The notes under the pieces: model-generated
Told to the model about the DNA's origin: nothing
What the model saw: only the letters and a program-made list of their open reading frames with translations
Databases searched by the model: none
Translations under genes and position numbers: made by a program
In this document: positions 27,318 through 34,286 of the stretch, piece by piece
How the letters are laid out: each line of letters opens with the position of its first letter
Numbering within the stretch: position 1 is the stretch's first letter
Assembly: GCA_903907165.1 (NCBI GenBank)
Contig: CAIVNC010000037.1
Location: 1 to 34,286 of the forward strand
Reading direction: 5' to 3'
Source: Candidatus Buchananbacteria bacterium
Lineage (GTDB): Bacteria > Patescibacteriota > Patescibacteriia > 2-01-FULL-39-33
DNA length: 34,286 bases

Positions 27318-28499
27318 TTAGAACTTGAGATATAACAAAGACATTACGCCAGCCAGAATAAACAAAGCATTCCAGCCTGGAACAAAAATATTCAATAGCG
27401 CAATAGAAAGTAGCATAGCCAAAATCTTGCCAATTGTCAATGCCATCTCAAAGAAGACTACCGTGCCCATGACCGACTCCTCTTTCGCCTCTTGGTAGAC
27501 ATCAGACATCATCGGAATGACGACCGCCTGCTTGGTGATGCGCGAATAAGAGTCAATCATAAATATTCCCATGACAGTTCTAGCAAGTAACCTAAACAAC
27601 CAGCCGAAGAAATAAAAAATCGAACCAGCTCGCAAAACTACTCGGCGATCATGTTTGTCACTAATATGGCCAATATATAAATACACGGCCGTCGCTAAAA
27701 TAATTGAAAAACCAGAAATCAAACCCAGACCGAGAAAATCTCCGACAACTAAATATATGAAAATCGGCCAGATAACCATAGCAATCAACTCTTCGCCAAA
27801 ACCGAGATACGCCCAAAAATAACGGCGACGCTCTTTGCTAAACAACCTTTTATACGCTTCAAAATATGGGAACGGCTTGGGCTGAACTTTTTCTTTGGTA
27901 ATCAGCATTGGAATATTAGACAAGAAAATCAAAACTGAAGCCAGAATAAATAGAATTTTAAAATCGTAAAACTTCAAAATAAAGCCGGCGCCAAGAGGTC
28001 CGATAACTTCGACGGCCGAATTCAAAACTGTTAGGTTGCTAATTTCTCGACCGCGTTCGCCGTTATTGGAAAAGCGAGCAAAGTCGGCGTGATAAGCTGG
28101 CCAATAAAGCGCCTTGTCGATGGCGTAAACAACAGCTGCAATCCACAAGGTCAAAGGATGAAACTGACCCGCAAAAAGACAGGCATAATAAATGACCATA
28201 AACACCGTGCTGAGCGCAATGGTGTGTTCATAACCAAAACCCTTAGCAATCTTGGCGCCAAGTGGCAGCAGGACGAAATACAAAGCGTAAACAACAAGAT
28301 AAAAATACAAAACCAACTGCAATGATCCAGCTAGATCATGAGTTTTGATAAAAATCAAATACAAAAAAACCGGCTCGAATAAACTTATGGCCATGGCGGC
28401 AAAGTTTAAAATCAAAGTCGAAGAGTAAAGCTCCTTAACCTGTTGAGCCAGACTGCTGGCAAAAAAACCACCAAAGAAAATTTTTAATTTACCAAGCAT
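27318..28499 (-). CDS. MFS-type transporter
   Basis: 393 aa, about 11-12 hydrophobic helices; GHISDKHDRRVVLRAG resembles the MFS loop motif. Confidence 0.75.
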   Translation of the reverse strand: MLGKLKIFFGGFFASSLAQQVKELYSSTLILNFAAMAISLFEPVFLYLIFIKTHDLAGSLQLVLYFYLVVYALYFVLLPLGAKIAKGFGYEHTIALSTVFMVIYYACLFAGQFHPLTLWIAAVVYAIDKALYWPAYHADFARFSNNGERGREISNLTVLNSAVEVIGPLGAGFILKFYDFKILFILASVLIFLSNIPMLITKEKVQPKPFPYFEAYKRLFSKERRRYFWAYLGFGEELIAMVIWPIFIYLVVGDFLGLGLISGFSIILATAVYLYIGHISDKHDRRVVLRAGSIFYFFGWLFRLLARTVMGIFMIDSYSRITKQAVVIPMMSDVYQEAKEESVMGTVVFFEMALTIGKILAMLLSIALLNIFVPGWNALFILAGVMSLLYLKF

Positions 28500-28554
28500 C
28501 TAAATGTATGAATGTTATTTGTATTTTGATTCCGCATTTGAATTCCGCATCCTA

Positions 28555-28727
28555 GCAAACATTAAAAAATATTGTGCTGATTTTAGGCGGGAACGAACGG
28601 CCGTAGGCAAATCACCCCAGGAGCTACTGCGACTTTGGCGATTTAGTGAGTGAAGCCTAAAATTCAGCCATGATTTTTTAGCTTGCAAGTTTTTTGGTGC
28701 CGGCTTTTTTTGAAAAAAGCGGCGAAA
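28555..28727. repeat. Palindromic repeat R2 (MITE/REP-like), copy 2
   Basis: See copy 1; same orientation, 5 nt short of the stop end of the FemAB-like gene. Confidence 0.85.
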
Positions 28728-28732
28728 GAACT

Positions 28733-29713
28733 TTATTTAATTCGTCTGTAAATATTATACCAAAAATTTCGATAACTCTCATCCCAAGCGCCGACATATT
28801 CGGTTAGATTTTTTTCTGGCGCAAAACCGACTTTAAATCTTGTGACTCCTGGCCACTTTTTTTCATCAACGCCCCAAAAATCATAACTGATGCAACCAAG
28901 CTTTTTGGCCAACAGAATCCCCTGCCACTGAAGCAGATATGGCGCCATTTTATCACGCAAATTATAATCGGAAGCGCCATGAAGATACACTGCCCAATGC
29001 CCGAAGAAGCTAGCAATCATCGCGGCGGCAACTTTGTCGCCATCTTTGACCACAAGTAAATCAACGAGGCCAAATTTGCCAAGAACTTTTACTAATTTTT
29101 CGTAATATTTTTTACTGTGCGCCGAAAATTCATCGCGATCGGAAGTTTGCTCCATCAAGCGCCAAAAATCTTCAAAATATTCCTCCCCTTCTGCCAATTT
29201 CAAACCGTGTTTTTGCGCGACTTTAATATTGTAGCGAGTTTTGGCTTTCATTTGCTTGAGCAAATCTTCTTCGCTTAAATTTAAATCTAAAATCAAAGTT
29301 TTCTTGGGCTGGACTTGGCCGACACTGATTAATTTTCTTGATTTTAATTCTTCTAAGTTTTCAATTGGCCAAGCCGGATCGAAACGTAAGAAAATTGCCT
29401 TCTCTTTTTCAGCGATTTTTTTTATTTCAACAAATAAAAAATCTAGGGTCTCTTTGTCTTTAAGATCTTTAACAATTGGACCACGAGGAAGATAAAAATA
29501 ATTAAATTTTAAAGGTAGTGGCTGCTTAATCACCTGCGCCACCGCTTTAATTTCATTATTATCTTCTACAGCCAAACGAAAAATTTGTTTGCCTTGCGAG
29601 ATTTGTAATTCACCCCAACCCCAAGATTGAAGCAAGCCACCATCAGCGGATTGTTCAGAAACAAAACCATCCCATTTTTCTTGGCCGAGAGTTTGGCCGT
29701 TAATTATTTTCAT
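28733..29713 (-). CDS. FemAB-like peptidoglycan bridge / aminoacyltransferase (GNAT fold)
   Basis: LLQSWGWGELQISQGKQIFRLAV, YLPRGPIVKD, FLRFDPAWP, MKAKTRYNIKVAQKHGL, YLHGASDYNLRDKMAPYLLQWQGI. Confidence 0.85.
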   Translation of the reverse strand: MKIINGQTLGQEKWDGFVSEQSADGGLLQSWGWGELQISQGKQIFRLAVEDNNEIKAVAQVIKQPLPLKFNYFYLPRGPIVKDLKDKETLDFLFVEIKKIAEKEKAIFLRFDPAWPIENLEELKSRKLISVGQVQPKKTLILDLNLSEEDLLKQMKAKTRYNIKVAQKHGLKLAEGEEYFEDFWRLMEQTSDRDEFSAHSKKYYEKLVKVLGKFGLVDLLVVKDGDKVAAAMIASFFGHWAVYLHGASDYNLRDKMAPYLLQWQGILLAKKLGCISYDFWGVDEKKWPGVTRFKVGFAPEKNLTEYVGAWDESYRNFWYNIYRRIK

Positions 29714-32700
29714 TTAGATAACAAAGCTAATCATCTTACCTTTAACAAAAATTACCTTTTTAATTTCTTGGCCTTCCAAATATTTTGCCACATTAACATC
29801 AGCCTTGGCAGTTGCAACCGCTTCGTCTTCACCGACATCAACAGCTAGAGATAATTTTCCTCTCAATTTTCCATTAACTTGAACGGCGTAATCAACTGTT
29901 GTTTCTTTGATTAGCTCTTCATTGTAAGTTGGCCAAGTTGATTTGAAAATACTGTCCTTGTGGCCAAGTTGTTGCCATAATTCCTCGGACAAGTGCGGAG
30001 CAAATGGCGACAAGATAACCAAAAATCTCTGCCAAAAATCATTGTCGGCTGATTTAATTTCAACAATTTTATTAACCAAAATCATGATAGCGGCAATGGC
30101 GGTATTAAATCTTAAGCTTTCGATATCTTCGCCAACTTTTTTGATCGTTTTGTGTAACAAAGTTTCCAGTTCCTCATTTTTGGCACCATCTTTTCTGTTT
30201 TCAAACTGATTAGAAATCTTTTCTAGTAATCTGGAAAGTCCAATGATGTTTTTGGTGCTCCAAGGCTTCACATCTTCAAGTGGTCCCATAAACATTTCAT
30301 ACATGCGGAAAGCATCAGCTCCCCATTCTTTGATAATGTCATCGGGATTAACCACATTGCCACGAGACTTGGACATTTTTTCACCATCTTCGCCGAGAAT
30401 AAGTCCTTGATTAACAAGTTTAGTAAAAGGTTCGGCCTGCGGCACAATACCAAGATCAAATAAAACCATATTCCAAAAACGAGCATACAATAAATGAAGC
30501 ACAGCGTGTTCTGCACCGCCAAGGTACAGATCAACCGGCAACCAATATTTCATTTTTTCTTGATCGGCGATGGCCGAATCGTTATTTGGATCCAAATATC
30601 TTAACCAATACCAAGAACTGCCAGCCCATTGAGGCATGGTATTAGTTTCACGCTTAGCCTTTCCGCCACAATTTGGACAAGTGGTATTTACCCAGTCTTC
30701 AATTAGTACCAATGGCGATTCGCCAGTGCCGGTCGGTTCATATTTTTCTACTTCTGGCAAAGTTAAAGGCAGATTTTCCCAAGCGACGATGCCAGGAATA
30801 ACCGCTTCTACCTCCCAAGCCACAATACCATTTTTATTTATCCGTTCAACATAATCGGAAGCATAATCATAATCAGTTGTTATTTGCTCCAAAGTTTCAG
30901 GAATTGGTTTTGGCGCATAGCATTTTTTCAAAACTTCTTTGTCCTTAAAAAATTCAGCCAAATCTTTGTATTGCCAAACATTTTTGACCTCAAAATATTT
31001 TTCTTCTTTGGTAATTTTATTGACCGCCTTGAGATTGTCTCCCGATTTTACATTACCAAAATATCTTTCTGCATCTTCTGGATTAAGAGCTCGGCTTTCT
31101 ACCGTTTTCATACCGCTAGCAAGACGATTCCAAGTTTCTTGTTCGTAAAAATTAATCGTCAAAGAATTATTGATGATTCTTTCTTTACAATTGTCACAAT
31201 GAACAAGCGGAATCGGTTCGCCCCAATATCTCTGACGAGAAAAAACCCAATCACGAAGTTTGTAATTGACAGCTTTTTTACCAAGACCTTTTTCTTCAAG
31301 CCAAGCGGTCATTTTTTTGATCGCTTCAGCTGGCACCAGGTCATTCAAAAATTCTGAGTTTATCATTCCTCCAATTTCAACATTAATATCACATTTAAGC
31401 TCAACATCTAGTTGCTCTTCAGGAATACCCTTTTCTTTTCCGTAATTTTTAAAATCCTCAATTACTGAAGATTTACTAACATCAAAAATTTTATCTTTCA
31501 TGACGATAAAATTTGTTGTACCCATAGAATCAGCATACCAAGAGCCACCATCTTTACTTAATCCAAGTAAATTAGCGCTCAAAAAATCTAACAATTTTTC
31601 CTCTTCCGAATTATCGACAAAAACTTCCAAAAACTCGCCCCAACTATCACTAACTTTTTGAATTTTATTGTTGGAAAATTTTTCTTTTAGCTCTTGATAT
31701 TTTTCTGGACTCAGGCTTTTTTGAACAATCAAATATTTCCCCTGGCTTGGCTTAATAACATATTTAATTTCAATGCCAAATTTATTAGCAAACTCAAAAT
31801 CTCTTTCATCATGAGCCGGCACGGCCATAATTGCGCCTGTGCCATAAGAAGCCAAAACGTAATCAGAAATCCAAATTGGAATTTCTTGATTATTCACCGG
31901 ATTAATCGCCTTAATGCCTTTGAGTTCGACGCCAGTTTTTTCTTTGGCCAGTTCAGTACGTTCGAGATCGGATTTATTTTTAGCTTTTTCAATATAACCA
32001 TTTACTTCAGAAATATTTTCTATCTTGTCTGCCAATTCTGTAACTAAAGCGTGCTCTGGCGCCAAAACCATATAAGTTGCGCCAAACAAAGTATCAGGAC
32101 GAGTCGTGTAAACTGTAATTTCTCGATCTTGACCGGCGATTTTAAATTTAACCTCAGCACCTTCACTGCGACCAATCCAATTTCTCTGCAAAGCCTTGAT
32201 TGAATCCGGCCAATCCAAACTTTCAATACCAGAAAGCAAACGATCAGCGTACACCGTGATCTTTAACATCCATTGGCGCATATCGCGACGTTCAACTTTA
32301 CTGCCACAACGATCGCATTTACCCTCTTTGACCTCTTCATTGGATAGTCCAGTCTTGCACCCAGGGCACCAGTTGATCGGCACCGTCGCTTCATAAGCTA
32401 GGCCTTTTTTAAACAATTGTAAAAAGATCCATTGAGTCCATTTGTAATATTTTGGATCAGTGGTGTTAATTTCGCGAGACCAATCATAAGAAAAACCCAG
32501 TGACTTGATCTGTCTTTTGAAAGTTGCAATATTCTGAGTAGTGGTAATGCTTGGCTGAGTACCGGTTTTGATAGCATAGTTTTCCGCCGGCAAACCAAAA
32601 GCGTCCCAACCCATCGGATGAAGAACATTAAAGCCTCTTAGTCGGAAGTAGCGAGAATAGATATCAGTAGCCGTATAGCCCTCAGGATGGCCAACATGAA

Positions 32701-32851
32701 GCCCAGCTCCTGATGGATAAGGAAACATATCTAACACATATTTCTTCGGCTTGGCGCCAAAATCTTCAGCCCGGTCGATCTCAGATTTCTCCCACTCGTC
32801 CTGCCACTTCTTTTCCCCGCCAGAGCTCAAAAATTCTCGATAATTAAACAT
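29714..32851 (-). CDS. leuS: Leucyl-tRNA synthetase with inserted domains
   Basis: [64 protein letters not shown]; 1045 aa with non-canonical insertions. Confidence 0.95.
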   Translation of the reverse strand: MFNYREFLSSGGEKKWQDEWEKSEIDRAEDFGAKPKKYVLDMFPYPSGAGLHVGHPEGYTATDIYSRYFRLRGFNVLHPMGWDAFGLPAENYAIKTGTQPSITTTQNIATFKRQIKSLGFSYDWSREINTTDPKYYKWTQWIFLQLFKKGLAYEATVPINWCPGCKTGLSNEEVKEGKCDRCGSKVERRDMRQWMLKITVYADRLLSGIESLDWPDSIKALQRNWIGRSEGAEVKFKIAGQDREITVYTTRPDTLFGATYMVLAPEHALVTELADKIENISEVNGYIEKAKNKSDLERTELAKEKTGVELKGIKAINPVNNQEIPIWISDYVLASYGTGAIMAVPAHDERDFEFANKFGIEIKYVIKPSQGKYLIVQKSLSPEKYQELKEKFSNNKIQKVSDSWGEFLEVFVDNSEEEKLLDFLSANLLGLSKDGGSWYADSMGTTNFIVMKDKIFDVSKSSVIEDFKNYGKEKGIPEEQLDVELKCDINVEIGGMINSEFLNDLVPAEAIKKMTAWLEEKGLGKKAVNYKLRDWVFSRQRYWGEPIPLVHCDNCKERIINNSLTINFYEQETWNRLASGMKTVESRALNPEDAERYFGNVKSGDNLKAVNKITKEEKYFEVKNVWQYKDLAEFFKDKEVLKKCYAPKPIPETLEQITTDYDYASDYVERINKNGIVAWEVEAVIPGIVAWENLPLTLPEVEKYEPTGTGESPLVLIEDWVNTTCPNCGGKAKRETNTMPQWAGSSWYWLRYLDPNNDSAIADQEKMKYWLPVDLYLGGAEHAVLHLLYARFWNMVLFDLGIVPQAEPFTKLVNQGLILGEDGEKMSKSRGNVVNPDDIIKEWGADAFRMYEMFMGPLEDVKPWSTKNIIGLSRLLEKISNQFENRKDGAKNEELETLLHKTIKKVGEDIESLRFNTAIAAIMILVNKIVEIKSADNDFWQRFLVILSPFAPHLSEELWQQLGHKDSIFKSTWPTYNEELIKETTVDYAVQVNGKLRGKLSLAVDVGEDEAVATAKADVNVAKYLEGQEIKKVIFVKGKMISFVI

Positions 32852-32919
32852 AAATTTAGGTTAAATTTGATATTCTTATACTACAATAAATCGCGTTTTT
32901 TTTCAACCCAAAAATAAAA

Positions 32920-32969
32920 AACCCTCAAGCCGCATCAACGTGTGGGTAACGTGATGCGACTTGAGGGTT
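32920..32969 (-). terminator. Strong intrinsic terminator of the tandem-paralog operon
   Basis: Minus-strand AACCCTCAAGTCGCATCACGTTACCCACACGTTGATGCGGCTTGAGGGTT followed by TTTTATTTTT. Confidence 0.85.
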
Positions 32970-33001
32970 GAAGGTTCGAAGATCAATGAGAATCAAGTGG
33001 T

Positions 33002-33481
33002 CTATGATTGCGGGACGATAAAGCTCCGGCCATAGAAACCAAGCCACAGATTATCACAGTCGAGGTAGTGAACTTCTACACGGAGTGAGTTGTCAGAGCC
33101 CAAACTGACACTAGCCACACTATCAAGATCAAGTAGGAAATGAACGGTACCTCTCAGCCTCTCAAGGTTATTAGCCAGAAAGTGCGTTACTTCCTTACCA
33201 CAGATCAGTTCTTCTGGGTCGGAAGAAAGAGAATCGATCATTCCAGAATAAGAATAATTACCCGTCAGATCATAAACGGCAAAGTTGCCCGATCCACTTC
33301 TTGGACTCCCAAACTCGACGCCAGCGGAATTCTCATGATGATCTGCTGATCGAAAAGCCTTTCTCACTCTTGAAAGGACCTCCTCGTCTTCGCACGGTCC
33401 TTGCTTGAACTCGCTCGGATCAATAAGTCGAAGACAGACCGTCTCTTCCGGCAATCCACCAACTTTATTCTCGGTGTTCAT
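33002..33481 (-). CDS. Uncharacterised small protein, paralog B of tandem pair
   Basis: 159 aa; SD GGAGAAGGATC-ATG; clear similarity to the upstream ORF (FKQG.CEDE..L.RVR..FR.A; SYS.M..SLSSD; HFLANNL; IVPQ). Confidence 0.8.
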   Translation of the reverse strand: MNTENKVGGLPEETVCLRLIDPSEFKQGPCEDEEVLSRVRKAFRSADHHENSAGVEFGSPRSGSGNFAVYDLTGNYSYSGMIDSLSSDPEELICGKEVTHFLANNLERLRGTVHFLLDLDSVASVSLGSDNSLRVEVHYLDCDNLWLGFYGRSFIVPQS

Positions 33482-33496
33482 GATCCTTCTCCATTT

Positions 33497-33988
33497 CTAT
33501 ATCTTCTTTGGATCAGCGGTCAGCGGTTGTGGGACGATGAGATGATAGTGATAGTCGCCCCACCAGGAACGATCGCTCTTGACGTCATCGACAGATACAT
33601 GAAACACTCCGTTATTATACACAAAGACAAGAGCCACATTATCATCACAGCCAAACAGGAAATAAATGACGCAATTTACCAATTCCACGAGGTTGTTCGC
33701 CAAGAAATGCGCAAAGCCTTCATCACAAACCAAGATTCCCCTATCAGAAGAAAGGGAATTGAACATTTTGGAATAAGACGCATACCGCGTCGGATCATAA
33801 ACGACAAGGGTACTCAACTCTCCCCTCTTTGACTCCTCGAACTTGATGCCGGCCAATCGGAAAGACTCTCTTACTCTTGCAAGAGTCACCTCATCTTCGC
33901 ACAATCCTTGCTTAAACCGGCTCAGATCAATGCATTGAAGGCAATCGGTCTTTTCTGGCAATTTACTGACTTTTTTCTTAGCGCTCAT
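33497..33988 (-). CDS. Uncharacterised small protein, paralog A of tandem pair
   Basis: 163 aa; SD GGGAGAAAGATC-ATG; similarity to paralog B. Confidence 0.8.
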   Translation of the reverse strand: MSAKKKVSKLPEKTDCLQCIDLSRFKQGLCEDEVTLARVRESFRLAGIKFEESKRGELSTLVVYDPTRYASYSKMFNSLSSDRGILVCDEGFAHFLANNLVELVNCVIYFLFGCDDNVALVFVYNNGVFHVSVDDVKSDRSWWGDYHYHLIVPQPLTADPKKI

Positions 33989-34030
33989 GATCTTTCTCCC
34001 ATTCTATGTTTTTTGATTTTTTTATTGTGT

Positions 34031-34077
34031 TACTGCCCAATAATAAAGTTAATGATTAACTCAAGCACTGGGCAGTA
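34031..34077. promoter_or_regulatory. Nested dyad in the 5'UTR of the tandem-paralog operon (operator or leader hairpin)
   Basis: Outer TACTGCCCA...TGGGCAGTA, inner GTTAATGATTAAC. Confidence 0.6.
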
Positions 34078-34109
34078 CCACAAACTCATTTTGAAAAGAA
34101 CTTAAAACT

Positions 34110-34138
34110 AGCCTAGCACATTTTTCGCTTTTTGTCAA
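34110..34138 (-). promoter_or_regulatory. Putative sigma70-type promoter of the tandem-paralog operon
   Basis: Minus strand TTGACA - 17 nt - TAGGCT. Confidence 0.55.
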
Positions 34139-34286
34139 TACTTTGGGGTAATGTGTACACACATATGGCGGTTTTCCAAGCAATATGCCAAGATACAGCC
34201 CTATGTGTACCAAATTACCAAGTGACGCCCTAGGAGAGCGTTTGAGATGGGTTTTACCCATTATTACTAAACAGATAAGGCTTAAG

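Noticed and set aside
30884-31357. 157-aa plus-strand ORF opposite leuS
   Set aside because: Antisense shadow of leuS; Phe/Ile-rich translation with no motif.
34061-34261. 66-aa minus-strand ORF at the right edge
   Set aside because: Overlaps the proposed promoter and several dyads; no SD or recognisable motif.
1-34286. CRISPR array
   Set aside because: No regularly spaced short direct repeats and no cas-like ORFs seen.
1-34286. Alternative genetic code (UGA as Gly, as in Gracilibacteria/Absconditabacteria)
   Set aside because: Long conserved genes (radA, recG, leuS, rsmA, the giant ORF) are intact with the standard bacterial code.

Overview
The window reads as a chromosomal segment of a Candidate Phyla Radiation / Patescibacteria-type (Parcubacteria-like) genome. 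Taxonomy is inferred from gene content only. Standard genetic code fits all long ORFs. Left to right: the C-terminal part of a membrane protein carrying an M15-like (DD-peptidase fold) domain; radA convergent with recG; a tRNA cluster (Arg-GCG, Ser-GCT, Ser-TGA) with two unusual tRNA-fragment-linked repeat units; and a roughly 20 kb minus-strand operon resembling a minimal type IV secretion / conjugation-like envelope machine. That operon contains a TSP3-repeat lipidless membrane protein, a 3254-aa Cys-motif-rich giant exported protein, a VirB6/TrbL-like protein, two uncharacterised cytoplasmic-looking proteins, a PrgI-family protein, a VirB4 split into two ORFs, a TM-anchored protein and ComF. 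Further right are rsmA/ksgA, an MFS transporter bracketed by two ~98% identical long palindromic repeats, a FemAB-like protein, and leuS with apparent inserted domains, one ASCH-like. The last unit is a self-contained two-gene paralogous operon of unknown function with a visible promoter, 5'UTR dyad and terminator. The best candidates for undescribed biology are the giant Cys-motif protein in the T4SS-like operon, the tandem-paralog operon, the palindromic MITE/REP-like repeats, and the tRNA-linked repeat units. All calls are by eye from the sequence; no homology search was run.
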